The position numbers and the translations under genes were made by a program. From contig CAKQOE010000045.1 in the NCBI GenBank assembly GCA_934255545.1, positions 1 through 16,362 of the forward strand: 16,362 nucleotides of DNA, written 5' to 3'. Source of the DNA: an uncultured Clostridia bacterium. GTDB lineage: Bacteria > Bacillota > Clostridia > Peptostreptococcales > Anaerovoracaceae. Of this stretch, positions 6,316 to 13,626 are shown piece by piece. The notes under the pieces are model-generated. The model did no database searches and was not told the origin of the DNA. It saw nothing but the letters and a program-made list of their open reading frames with translations. How positions within the stretch are numbered: position 1 is the first letter of the stretch; the number at the start of each line of letters is the position of its first letter.

Positions 6316-6347
6316 AGAAATGTATTTCCCGGAAATGCCTGCATTTC
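6289..6347. promoter_or_regulatory. Cluster of GAAATGC palindromes in the patB-sppA control region
   Basis: GAAATGC-CT-GCATTTC (6332-6347) is a perfect 7-bp inverted repeat; GAAAT-GT-ATTTC (6317-6328) is a second palindrome beside it; a lone half-site GAAATGC (6289-6295) overlaps both -35 regions. The positions, over and just downstream of the sppA promoter, suggest an operator. The regulator is not identified. Confidence 0.5.
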
Positions 6348-6411
6348 ACGCATGGAGATACGCGACATATTCAGACTTACACAAGGGTACAGGAAAAAGG
6401 AGAAGTATTAC

Positions 6412-7671
6412 ATGGATAAAGAATTTGAAGATAAAGGGAACGACGACCTTGAGGATCTTAATAATATAATATTTACGGATACTGCAGAGGAAGCGGAACA
6501 GGCAGAGGATATTATAAGCAGCCCGGCGCCTACATCTGCATACAACACATCAGGCGGCGCATCCGCACAGCCGGATTCCGCCCGCGGCCCCGAAGGCGAA
6601 CAGGCCGCCGGCTCCGCGCATCAGCCAACAGGCGGCGCATACACATTCCACCGCCCTGAATACAACAACGCATCATCAGTACAGGGCGCGCCCGCATACG
6701 CCGCAAAGCCGCCAAAGAAAAAGAAATGGAAGATAGTAGCTATAATAGCAATAACTGCCGCAGTGATACTCGCAGTATCAGCATGCGCCGCCTCAATGAT
6801 AACAGGCGGCTCAGGCATGGATGCAGACTACGGCGGCGGCTCGTCATACATAGGCGTGCTCCACGCAGAGGGCACGATAACGACATCGAGCTCATCGTCA
6901 GACACGTACCAGCAGAGCTGGCTCCTCAGGCAGATAGACTACATGAAGGGCGATACGTCGAACCGGGGCATCATGCTTTACGTAAACTCGCCGGGCGGCA
7001 GCGTGTACGCCTCAGACGAGCTCTATCTCAAGCTCAAGGAGTATAAAGAGGAAACAGGACGCCCCGTATACTCGTACTTTGCAGAAACAGCAGCATCAGG
7101 CGGTTACTATATAGCCGCAGGCTCAGACAAGATCACAGCCAACAGGAACTGCACGACAGGCTCAATAGGCGTCTACCTCGGCCCTATCATCGATGCGAGC
7201 GGACTCCTTGACAAAGTAGGCGTAAAGGCAGATATAGTAAAGTCGGGCGCAAACAAAGCCATGGGCAACAGCTACCAGCCGCTCACTGAAGAGCAGCGCG
7301 CCATATACCAGGAATACGTAAACGAGTCATACGAGCAGTTCGTAGACATAGTAGCAGAAGGCCGCGGCATGGACGTCGCTGCGGTAAAGCAGATAGCCGA
7401 CGGCCGCGTCTACACAGCGAAGCAGGCAAAAGCAAACGGCCTCATAGACGAGATATCGTCATTCGAGGACGCAAAGGGTGCAATGCTCAAGGAAAACAAG
7501 CTCAATGACTGCACGTTCCAGAACGTGATATATACACCGAAAAATGACATATACAGCCTGCTTTCCCAGAAAGCCGATGCAAAAACAGACTCAGCAAGCG
7601 CCGAGATCGGCATGGCTCAGGACATATTAAACGGTGACTACACGCCTGAGCTCATGTACATGATGCAGTAA
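6412..7671 (+). CDS. sppA: Signal peptide peptidase SppA, S49 family membrane serine protease
   Basis: The 419-residue protein should cut leftover signal peptides in the membrane. Order of parts: an acidic then Pro/Gly/Ala-rich cytoplasmic N-terminus (1-104), the basic stretch PPKKKKWK, one membrane segment (~106-130) and an S49 domain (~140-400). Visible signature motifs are NSPGGSVYASDELY, TAASGGYYIAAGSDKI with the catalytic serine S229, and VKSGANKAMGNSY with the partner lysine K282. Their spacing (53) fits the Ser/Lys dyad of Bacillus SppA. Start: ATG at 6412 with AAGGAG upstream; an in-frame ATG at 6352 has no Shine-Dalgarno. The ~105-residue low-complexity head is unusual, since Bacillus SppA begins almost at its membrane segment. 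The segment ends in V-S-A-C (C125), a lipobox-like string. Monocistronic. Confidence 0.93.
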   Translation: MDKEFEDKGNDDLEDLNNIIFTDTAEEAEQAEDIISSPAPTSAYNTSGGASAQPDSARGPEGEQAAGSAHQPTGGAYTFHRPEYNNASSVQGAPAYAAKPPKKKKWKIVAIIAITAAVILAVSACAASMITGGSGMDADYGGGSSYIGVLHAEGTITTSSSSSDTYQQSWLLRQIDYMKGDTSNRGIMLYVNSPGGSVYASDELYLKLKEYKEETGRPVYSYFAETAASGGYYIAAGSDKITANRNCTTGSIGVYLGPIIDASGLLDKVGVKADIVKSGANKAMGNSYQPLTEEQRAIYQEYVNESYEQFVDIVAEGRGMDVAAVKQIADGRVYTAKQAKANGLIDEISSFEDAKGAMLKENKLNDCTFQNVIYTPKNDIYSLLSQKADAKTDSASAEIGMAQDILNGDYTPELMYMMQ

Positions 7672-7684
7672 TGCATGATACAAA

Positions 7685-7713
7685 GCAGCGGAGCTGCCCG
7701 CCGCACGCCGGGC
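7685..7713 (+). repeat. GC-rich hairpins downstream of sppA
   Basis: GCAGC-GGA-GCTGC (7685-7697) and GCCCG (7696-7700) with CGGGC (7709-7713) are alternative short stems in a very GC-rich patch followed by a run of A. No T-run follows, so termination here is unproven. Confidence 0.35.
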
Positions 7714-7732
7714 GCGCGCAGTAAAAAAATAA

Positions 7733-7764
7733 AAGGGTGTCAAACAAAACTGCTTGACACCCTT
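7733..7764. repeat. Perfect 11-bp inverted repeat between sppA and ylxM
   Basis: AAGGGTGTCAA (7733-7743) and TTGACACCCTT (7754-7764) flank a 10-base loop. It may end sppA transcription (the following CATT is a poor T-run), but its right arm also contains the -35 box of the ylxM promoter, so an operator role is equally possible. Confidence 0.6.
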
Positions 7765-7782
7765 CATTCGTTGTGTTAATCT
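7754..7782 (+). promoter_or_regulatory. Strong extended -10 promoter of ylxM-ffh
   Basis: Perfect TTGACA (7754-7759), 17-bp spacer, TGT then TAATCT (7774-7782). The start site would fall near 7788, which rules out the upstream in-frame extension of ylxM and leaves a leader of ~25 nt. Confidence 0.8.
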
Positions 7783-7813
7783 ATGTAAAGTGTTCATGGA
7801 AGAGGTGGCTGCG

Positions 7814-8212
7814 ATGTCTGAAAAAACAGTTGAAAAAACGATACAGATCGCAATGCTCTACGATTTTTACGGCGAGCTGCTGACGCCGCGCCAGAAAGAA
7901 GTCCTTCAGTATTATTACGAAGAAAACTACTCTCTGAGCGAGACAGCGGAAGAGCTCGGCGTAAGCAGGCAGGCAGTTCACGACACGATACACAAAGCAG
8001 AAAAAGCGCTCCGCGGCTATGAACAGAAGCTCGGACTCGTCGAAAGATTCAAAAGGACAGAGGCCGACACGCAGAGAGCAGTCGAAGAGCTCGATCAGAT
8101 CATAGGATATCTGACAGACGGAAGCGGCGCAGAGAGCGCGGCATTTGATAATAAAGTGATCGAAAAGCTGAAAAATGTAAAAAACATTCTCAGCATATTA
8201 GAAGAAGAATAG
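7814..8212 (+). CDS. ylxM: YlxM family SRP-associated helix-turn-helix protein
   Basis: The 132-residue protein has the YlxM opening (IAMLYDFYGELLTPRQKEVL, residues 12-31) followed by a sigma-70 region 4-like helix-turn-helix (YSLSETAEELGVSRQAVHDT, 39-58). YlxM proteins are encoded next to ffh in Gram-positive bacteria and bind SRP components, stimulating Ffh/FtsY GTPase activity in the streptococcal case. The start ATG at 7814 has GAGGTG at 7802-7807; an earlier ATG at 7796 is possible but lacks a Shine-Dalgarno. The tail beyond residue ~75 (EADTQRAVEELDQIIGYL onwards) is ~20 residues longer than common homologues and predicted helical. Co-transcribed with ffh, 25 nt downstream. Confidence 0.93.
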   Translation: MSEKTVEKTIQIAMLYDFYGELLTPRQKEVLQYYYEENYSLSETAEELGVSRQAVHDTIHKAEKALRGYEQKLGLVERFKRTEADTQRAVEELDQIIGYLTDGSGAESAAFDNKVIEKLKNVKNILSILEEE

Positions 8213-8237
8213 ATCAGAGTAAAAATAAGGAGACAGC

Positions 8238-9578
8238 ATGGCTTTTGAAGGACTTTCGGATAAGCTCCAGGGTGTATTTAAAAAGCTTAAGGGCAAAGGC
8301 AAGATAACAGAGTCAGACGTAAACGACGCGATGCGCGAAGTCAAAATGGCTCTTCTCGAAGCAGACGTAAACTTCAAGGTCGTGAAAAACTTCGTAGCGA
8401 CTGTAAAGGAAAAATGCCTCGGCTCAGAAGTACTGGAGAGTCTCACACCTGCCCAGCAGGTCATAAAAATAGTAAATGAAGAGCTTATCGCCCTCATGGG
8501 CGGCACAAACAGCAAGCTGACGTATTCACCAAAGGGATTTACAGTGCTGCTGCTCGCCGGTCTTCAGGGTACAGGTAAGACGACGACAGCCGGAAAGCTC
8601 GGCGCATATCTTAAGAAAAACGGCAAAAAGCCGATGCTCGCAGCCTGCGACGTTTACAGGCCGGCCGCTATCGACCAGCTCGAGGTAGTCGGCGAAAGAG
8701 TCGGCGTTCCTGTCTACACGGACAGAAATGAAAAGCGTCCGGAAAAGATTGCAGCAGACGCAGCAAAAGAAGCTGAGTACAAAGGCTACGATGTCCTGAT
8801 CGTTGATACGTCAGGTCGTCTTCACATAGATCAGGAGCTCATGGATGAGCTCGTAAGAGTAAAAGATGCTGTAAAGCCGCACGAGATACTCCTCGTTGTG
8901 GACGCGCTCACAGGCCAGGATGCGGTAACAGCCGCTGAGGGCTTCAACGACGCGCTCGGCATCGACGGCATAATAATGACAAAGCTCGACGGCGACTCAA
9001 GAGGCGGCGCGGCTCTGTCAGTAAAGGCTGTCACAGGAAAGCCTATAAAGTTCATAGGTATGGGCGAAAAGTTCGACGCGCTCGAACCGTTCCATCCTGA
9101 ACGTATGGCTTCAAGGATACTCGGCATGGGCGACATGCTCAGCCTTATAGAAAAAGCTCAGGAGCAGTATGACGAAAAAGAAGCCGAAGCTCTTGAGAAA
9201 AAGATAAAAAAGAATCAGTTCACGCTTGACGACTTCCTTCAGCAGATGGGACAGATAAAAAAGATGGGCGGTATGCGCTCAGTCATCGGTATGCTTCCGG
9301 GTATGGGCGGCCAGCGCGTGAGCGATGAAGACATAGAAAAGTCTGAAAAAGAATTTGTCCGCATGGAAGCGATCATAAGCTCCATGACGATGGAAGAAAG
9401 AGAAAACCCTAAGATCCTGAACGCCAGCAGGCGCAAGAGGATATCAGCAGGCTCAGGCCAGCCGGTCAGCCAGATAAACGCTCTTATAAAGCGTTATGAG
9501 GAAGCCTGCAAGGTAATGAAACAGTTCACAAAATCACCTAAGCATATGGGTAAGAAGATGCGCAGGGGATTTAAGTAA
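8238..9578 (+). CDS. ffh: Signal recognition particle protein Ffh (SRP54 GTPase)
   Basis: The 446-residue SRP GTPase binds signal sequences of nascent chains with 4.5S RNA and docks on FtsY at the membrane. Parts: N-domain helices (1-95); G-domain with P-loop GLQGTGKTT (108-116), DVYRPAA (138-144), the G3 element DTSGR (190-194) and TKLDGDSRGG (248-257); linker GMGDM near 296-300; and methionine-rich M-domain (~330-446) with SRP RNA-binding SAGSGQPVSQIN. The start ATG has AAGGAGA just upstream. Length is normal. DTSGR replaces the usual DTAGR. Second gene of the ylxM-ffh unit; the SRP RNA gene is not in the window. Confidence 0.98.
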   Translation: MAFEGLSDKLQGVFKKLKGKGKITESDVNDAMREVKMALLEADVNFKVVKNFVATVKEKCLGSEVLESLTPAQQVIKIVNEELIALMGGTNSKLTYSPKGFTVLLLAGLQGTGKTTTAGKLGAYLKKNGKKPMLAACDVYRPAAIDQLEVVGERVGVPVYTDRNEKRPEKIAADAAKEAEYKGYDVLIVDTSGRLHIDQELMDELVRVKDAVKPHEILLVVDALTGQDAVTAAEGFNDALGIDGIIMTKLDGDSRGGAALSVKAVTGKPIKFIGMGEKFDALEPFHPERMASRILGMGDMLSLIEKAQEQYDEKEAEALEKKIKKNQFTLDDFLQQMGQIKKMGGMRSVIGMLPGMGGQRVSDEDIEKSEKEFVRMEAIISSMTMEERENPKILNASRRKRISAGSGQPVSQINALIKRYEEACKVMKQFTKSPKHMGKKMRRGFK

Positions 9579-9594
9579 ACAGATAAATTCCGTG

Positions 9595-9610
9595 GCGGCC
9601 GCGAGGCCGC
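9595..9610 (+). repeat. GC hairpin between ffh and rpsP
   Basis: GCGGCC, the GNRA-type tetraloop GCGA and GGCCGC form a compact 6-bp hairpin just after ffh. No T-run follows at once; the AT-rich stretch 9620-9660 could supply a promoter for rpsP but I see no convincing -35/-10 pair. Confidence 0.45.
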
Positions 9611-9674
9611 ATGACTATAGAGAATTTATTCATATATTTTTATTAAAAATTTATTAGACCAGGAGGAAATAATT

Positions 9675-9920
9675 ATGGCAGTTAAGATCAGATTAAAGAG
9701 AATGGGAAGAAAGAAGAAGCCTTTTTACAGAGTAGTAGTTGCTGATTCAAGAGCTCCAAGAGACGGCAGATTCATCGAAGAGATCGGTACTTACGATCCG
9801 CTGAAGGATCCGGGCGAGATCAATATCGATCCTGAAAAGGCTAAGAAGTGGCTCGGAAACGGCGCTCAGCCTACAGATACTGTAAAGAGCTTACTTAAGA
9901 AATCAGGTATCGTAGAATAA
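9675..9920 (+). CDS. rpsP: 30S ribosomal protein S16
   Basis: The 81-residue protein is a small-subunit assembly protein that binds 16S rRNA. The opening AVKIRLKRMGRKKKPFYRVV and the motif DSRAPRDGRFIEEIGTYDP are near-consensus for the family. The Shine-Dalgarno AGGAGG (9661-9666) is strong. Codons follow the highly expressed set, as in hup. It begins a short unit with khpA (16 nt gap), as in many Firmicutes. Confidence 0.98.
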   Translation: MAVKIRLKRMGRKKKPFYRVVVADSRAPRDGRFIEEIGTYDPLKDPGEINIDPEKAKKWLGNGAQPTDTVKSLLKKSGIVE

Positions 9921-9936
9921 GAAGAGGGTGGTACTC

Positions 9937-10167
9937 GTGGTACAATTAGTTGAGGCTATCGCGAAGTCGCTTGTTGACGATCCTGCCAGTGTAGTTGTAA
10001 CATCTGAAGAGACTAAGCAGGCGATTACAATATCACTCAGGGTCGCACCGGATGATATGGGGAAAGTTATTGGAAAGCAGGGAAAGATAGCCCGTGCTCT
10101 CAGAACCGTAGTTCGTGCTGCGGCGACTAAGGAAAAGAAAAAAGTAACGGTCGAGATCGTTCAGTAA
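9937..10167 (+). CDS. khpA: KH-domain RNA-binding protein KhpA (YlqC)
   Basis: The 76-residue single-KH protein binds RNA and in streptococci and lactobacilli pairs with KhpB (Jag/EloR) to affect cell elongation and small RNAs. The KH signature is VIGKQGKIARALRTVV with the GxxG loop GKQG (46-49). I choose the GTG at 9937 rather than the in-frame GTG at 9928: AGGGTGG (9926-9932) is then correctly spaced, and homologues begin within a few residues of L-V-E-x-I-A-K. The partner khpB is not in the window. The position after rpsP is conserved; ylqD, which often follows in bacilli, is absent. Confidence 0.95.
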   Translation: MVQLVEAIAKSLVDDPASVVVTSEETKQAITISLRVAPDDMGKVIGKQGKIARALRTVVRAAATKEKKKVTVEIVQ

Positions 10168-10173
10168 AAGCTT

Positions 10174-10199
10174 AAGGCATCGCAGACGCGGTGCCTTTT
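10174..10199 (+). terminator. Terminator after khpA
   Basis: AAGGCATCGC (10174-10183), loop AGAC and GCGGTGCCTT (10188-10197) form a 10-bp stem with one G-T pair; the stem's final T's extend to four (10196-10199). It separates rpsP-khpA from rimM-trmD. Confidence 0.7.
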
Positions 10200-10230
10200 G
10201 TGATATATGCGATATTACTGTACAAACCGG

Positions 10231-10258
10231 CAGACAAATATGATATTTATGGTATAAT
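10231..10258 (+). promoter_or_regulatory. Extended -10 promoter of rimM-trmD and downstream genes
   Basis: A perfect TATAAT (10253-10258) preceded by TGG (10250-10252) is an extended -10; CAGACA (10231-10236) is a moderate -35 at 16 bp. The leader to rimM is ~50 nt. Confidence 0.75.
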
Positions 10259-10313
10259 TCATTAGTTGAGCTTTGGTCGAAGAAATATCAGAAGATCAGA
10301 AAAGAGGTAAGGC

Positions 10314-10835
10314 ATGAAAAACGACCGCATAAAAGTGGGAAAGATAACAACGGCAGTCGGCATAAAGGGCGAAGTGAAGGTATACCCTTACACGGATGAT
10401 CCCGAGCGTTTTGAAGAGCTCGAGTCAGTTTACGCCGGCGATGACGTTATGTATATAGATAAAGTAAGATACCAGAAGAACCTTGTTATACTCAAGTTTA
10501 AGGGAGTAGACGACAGGAATGCCGCGGAAGCGCTGCGCGACAGGTATCTGACGATAGACAGGAGCGAGCTCCGGGAGCTCGAAGAGGATGAGTATTTCAT
10601 ATTTGACCTTATAGGGCTTGAGGCTGTGGACCAGGAAGGAAATCATATAGGTGTCGTGAGCGATGTTATACAGAATACAGCGCAGGATCTTTATGAGATA
10701 AAAAAGGACGACGGCTCAAAATATCTTGTCCCGGCAGTTTATGAAATTGTTACTGATATAGATATAAACAGTGGTATAATGAAGATCGATCCTATATACG
10801 GACTTTTCGGGGATCCTGAGGAGGTCAGGGACTGA
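10314..10835 (+). CDS. rimM: 16S rRNA processing protein RimM
   Basis: The 173-residue ribosome maturation factor acts on the 30S head and binds S19. The N-terminal RimM domain (~5-85) shows KVGKITTAVGIKGEVKVYP; the C-terminal PRC barrel (~94-170) begins EDEYFIFDLIGLEAVD and ends PIYGLFGD. GAGGTAAGG precedes the ATG. Its TGA overlaps the trmD ATG by one base (TGATG), the usual coupling of this pair. Confidence 0.97.
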   Translation: MKNDRIKVGKITTAVGIKGEVKVYPYTDDPERFEELESVYAGDDVMYIDKVRYQKNLVILKFKGVDDRNAAEALRDRYLTIDRSELRELEEDEYFIFDLIGLEAVDQEGNHIGVVSDVIQNTAQDLYEIKKDDGSKYLVPAVYEIVTDIDINSGIMKIDPIYGLFGDPEEVRD

Positions 10836-11608
10836 TGAATATAGATATCCTGACTTTATTTCCTGAGATGTTTGCGCCCGTCCTCGGGGCGAGCATGCTC
10901 GGCAGAGCATCTGAAAAGGGCATTTTAAATATAAATGCTGTAAATATACGCGATTTTGCAGCAAACAAGCACAAAAAGACTGATGATACGCCGTTCGGCG
11001 GCGGAGCAGGCATGGTCATGATGGCGCAGCCGGTATTTGACGCGCTCAGGTCTGTAGGCGCTGAAAAAAAGCGCATCATATATATGTCGCCGCGCGGCCG
11101 CAGGCTTGACGGCGAGCTTGCGCGCTCGCTTGCGCAGGAGGAGGATCTTGTATTTCTGTGCGGACATTACGAGGGCATAGACGAGCGCATCATAGACTAC
11201 TGGCATCCTGAGGAAGTGTCTATAGGAGACTACATCCTTACGGGCGGCGAGCTCGCCGCGATGGTAGTCATAGACGCTACAGCGCGCCTTATACCTGAGG
11301 TGCTCGGCAATAACGACTCTATAATGGAAGAATCTGTATATTCGGGCCTTATAGAATATCCGCAGTACACGAAACCGCGCGAGTATGAAGGCATGGGCGT
11401 GCCGGAGGTACTTCTTTCAGGCAACCACAAGGCGATAGCGCTGTGGCAGCTTGAAAAGGGCTGCGAGATAACAAAAGAGCGCAGACCGGATCTGTGGGAG
11501 GCATTCCTGCAGGATGAAGAGCGTCTGGCAGGTCTTTCAAAGCAGGAAAAAAAGATAATAGAAAAAGTCTTCAATGATCGGAGGCAGGCGTGGCAGAAGA
11601 AAATATAA
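10835..11608 (+). CDS. trmD: tRNA (guanine-37-N1)-methyltransferase TrmD
   Basis: The 257-residue SPOUT enzyme transfers a methyl group from S-adenosylmethionine to G37 next to the anticodon and prevents +1 frameshifts. Motifs in order: DILTLFPEMF (4-13), PFGGGAGMVM (53-62), SPRG (85-88), LCGHYEGIDER (108-118), SIGDYILTGGELA of the SAM knot (129-141), a probable catalytic aspartate D161, and EYPQYTKP (174-181). GAGGAGG lies upstream inside rimM. The next gene starts 19 nt before the trmD stop. rplS, the usual follower in bacilli, is not here. Confidence 0.98.
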   Translation: MNIDILTLFPEMFAPVLGASMLGRASEKGILNINAVNIRDFAANKHKKTDDTPFGGGAGMVMMAQPVFDALRSVGAEKKRIIYMSPRGRRLDGELARSLAQEEDLVFLCGHYEGIDERIIDYWHPEEVSIGDYILTGGELAAMVVIDATARLIPEVLGNNDSIMEESVYSGLIEYPQYTKPREYEGMGVPEVLLSGNHKAIALWQLEKGCEITKERRPDLWEAFLQDEERLAGLSKQEKKIIEKVFNDRRQAWQKKI

Positions 11609-12876
11609 GTGAAGTAAAAAACAAATCAAATAAAAGGTCAGGCAAAAAGAAAAACAAGATGCGCATGTATATAGCGCTGTATATAGCAGCGCTCGTGCTT
11701 CTGATCATCCTTGTGTACGCATTTCCGACGATATCAGGCGCGCTGTCTGAGACTATGACAGTAGAGTATGGTACGCTTGATGATTCATATGATGTGACAT
11801 GTTATATAGTGCGCGACGAAACTGTATACTATTCAGGCGAGAGCGGGAGCATAGAATACCATTTTGCTGAGGGTGACGGCGTTCGCGCAAACACTCAGGT
11901 CGTTACAGCCGGAACGAGCGGAGGCGCTTCGGAAAAGGATTACAGCGCCTACAATAAACGCGCTAACAGTGTGAAGGATATGTCTGCGGTGTTATCGCCG
12001 CAGGGCAGGCTCGACCAGGTGAAGTCGGAGCTGCAGCAGAAAGCGGCAGAGGCTTCCGAAGCTGAAAAAACGGATGAGGCGGACCGCATAAATAAATACA
12101 TTTCGTCAATAAGCGATATTTCTGATAAAAGCTCAGGAAAAAACGACAGCGCTGACGAAAGCGTACCGTCCGATCAGTTCGGAGTCAAAGGCAGCGATAC
12201 TGCAAAGACTTCAGGTACGCTGAGCTACATGATAGACGGATATGAGTCAGTACTCAACCCGTATACTATCGGGCTGCTCGATAAAGAAAAGCTCGGATCG
12301 CTCGATTACGATATGTATAACGCTGACACCGGAAAGACGTACAAGGGCGAGCCGATGTTCAAGATAGTGGACAGGCACGCGTGGTATGCGGTGACATGGG
12401 TAGATGCAGCGGCTCTCGGATCGTTCTCAGAGGGAACATCTATAGACCTGAAGCTTCCGAAGGGCAGCGTTCAGGGTACTGTAGACAAGCTTTATGATGA
12501 CGGCGATGAGATCATGGTAGTTATGAAGTTCAATAACTATTATGAGGATCTGGCATCCATAAGAAAGATAAAGACAAAGATAACAGCGTCAGATCATAAC
12601 GGACTGCTCATAGACAGCTCATTCATAGTTACGAAGGACGGACAGCCGGGTGTTTACGTCGTAAGCGTTACCGGAAAGGAAACGTTCACTCCTGTAAAGA
12701 TACTGAATTCAGACGGCAGCAATACTATAATAGCTGCAAATTACTATTATGAGCAGACAGACGAAGGCTCAAAGCAGGTAGCTACGGTAAGCCCTTATGA
12801 CGAGATAAAAAAGGTCTCGCAGAAGGATACCGAAAAGGCTGCCCAAAAGGAAAAAGAAGGTTCAGAAAATGAGTAA
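11590..12876 (+). CDS. HlyD-like single-pass membrane protein of the sepF cluster
   Basis: A 428-residue protein of unknown precise role, usually annotated in Clostridia as an HlyD-family adaptor. Parts: lysine-rich cytoplasmic N-terminus (1-25); one membrane segment (~26-47); a beta-rich half-motif YYSGESGSIEYHFAEGDGVR, resembling the lipoyl-like half of HlyD proteins (~75-95); a charged helical, probably coiled-coil stretch (~110-165) and Ser/Asp-rich linker; the second half around YKGEPMFKIVDRHAWYAVTW (~252-271); then a beta-barrel-like region; and a charged lysine/glutamate tail. The start is a GTG at 11590 with GGAGG at 11580-11584, inside the end of trmD. It overlaps yggS by 8 nt. No exporter ATPase or permease is adjacent, so an envelope or division role with SepF is more likely than efflux; that is inference. 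Confidence 0.8.
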   Translation: MAEENISEVKNKSNKRSGKKKNKMRMYIALYIAALVLLIILVYAFPTISGALSETMTVEYGTLDDSYDVTCYIVRDETVYYSGESGSIEYHFAEGDGVRANTQVVTAGTSGGASEKDYSAYNKRANSVKDMSAVLSPQGRLDQVKSELQQKAAEASEAEKTDEADRINKYISSISDISDKSSGKNDSADESVPSDQFGVKGSDTAKTSGTLSYMIDGYESVLNPYTIGLLDKEKLGSLDYDMYNADTGKTYKGEPMFKIVDRHAWYAVTWVDAAALGSFSEGTSIDLKLPKGSVQGTVDKLYDDGDEIMVVMKFNNYYEDLASIRKIKTKITASDHNGLLIDSSFIVTKDGQPGVYVVSVTGKETFTPVKILNSDGSNTIIAANYYYEQTDEGSKQVATVSPYDEIKKVSQKDTEKAAQKEKEGSENE

Positions 12877-13567
12877 GATAGCAGACAATATAAAAATGAT
12901 AGAAGAGGAAAAGGCTGCGGCAGCCATACGTTCAGGACGACGTCCGGAGGACGTGCTTCTGTGCGCCGTTACTAAAAATCATACTCCTGAGGAGATGAAT
13001 GAGGCTATAGACGCCGGAGTTACGGATATAGGCGAGAACCGCGTGCAGGAGATCCTCGAAAAATACGAAAATGTTAAAAAAGTTAACTGGCATATGATTG
13101 GACATTTGCAGACAAATAAGGTAAAATATATTATTGATAAGGTCTGCATGATACATTCGGTCGATTCGCTGCATCTGGCAGAGGAGATAGACCGCAGAGC
13201 GGCGCAGCACGGCCTGACGATGGACATCCTTGTGGAGGTCAACGCAGCCGGTGATGAGGCAAAGTTCGGTGTTGACGTAGAGAGCGCTGAAAAGCTCGTA
13301 AACGACATACTGGAAAGCTGTCCGCATGTAAGAGTGAGAGGACTTATGACTATAGCGCCTTATGCGGAGGATCCTGAAGAGGTGAGACCGTACTTCAGAG
13401 AAATGAAGCAGCTTTACGACAGACTTGCTCTTATAAAGCATGAGCATCTTGACTTTAAATATCTGTCGATGGGGATGTCAAACGACAGAGTCATAGCTGT
13501 TGAGGAAGGCTCTACCGTGATACGTGTCGGCACGGCTATATTCGGCGCGAGGAATTATAATGCATGA
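12869..13567 (+). CDS. yggS: PLP homeostasis protein YggS/PLPBP (YlmE)
   Basis: The 232-residue alanine-racemase-fold protein binds pyridoxal phosphate and keeps vitamin B6 and amino-acid pools balanced; no catalysis is established for the family. The PLP lysine is K36 in LLCAVTKN. Other family motifs are GENRVQE (55-61), WHMIGHLQTNK (74-84), LVEVNAAGDEAKFG (~131-144), LMTIAPYAED (near 168) and LSMGMSNDRVIAVEEGSTVIR (near 203, given here as the phosphate-binding end). The start ATG at 12869 lies within the previous gene and has AAGAAGG upstream. Placement before sepF is conserved across Gram-positive bacteria. Confidence 0.96.
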   Translation: MSKIADNIKMIEEEKAAAAIRSGRRPEDVLLCAVTKNHTPEEMNEAIDAGVTDIGENRVQEILEKYENVKKVNWHMIGHLQTNKVKYIIDKVCMIHSVDSLHLAEEIDRRAAQHGLTMDILVEVNAAGDEAKFGVDVESAEKLVNDILESCPHVRVRGLMTIAPYAEDPEEVRPYFREMKQLYDRLALIKHEHLDFKYLSMGMSNDRVIAVEEGSTVIRVGTAIFGARNYNA

Positions 13568-13626
13568 AATTTTATTTATCCGTTAAAACACCCAGTTTAC
13601 AGTCGATTCTCAAGGGGGAAACTTGA

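Noticed and set aside
6352..6411. Longer sppA start at 6352
   Set aside because: No Shine-Dalgarno there, and it sits directly behind the palindromes and predicted start site; the ATG at 6412 has AAGGAG.
7754..7813. Longer ylxM reading frame from 7754
   Set aside because: It would overlap the promoter, including the -10 at 7777-7782; the ATG at 7814 has a good Shine-Dalgarno.
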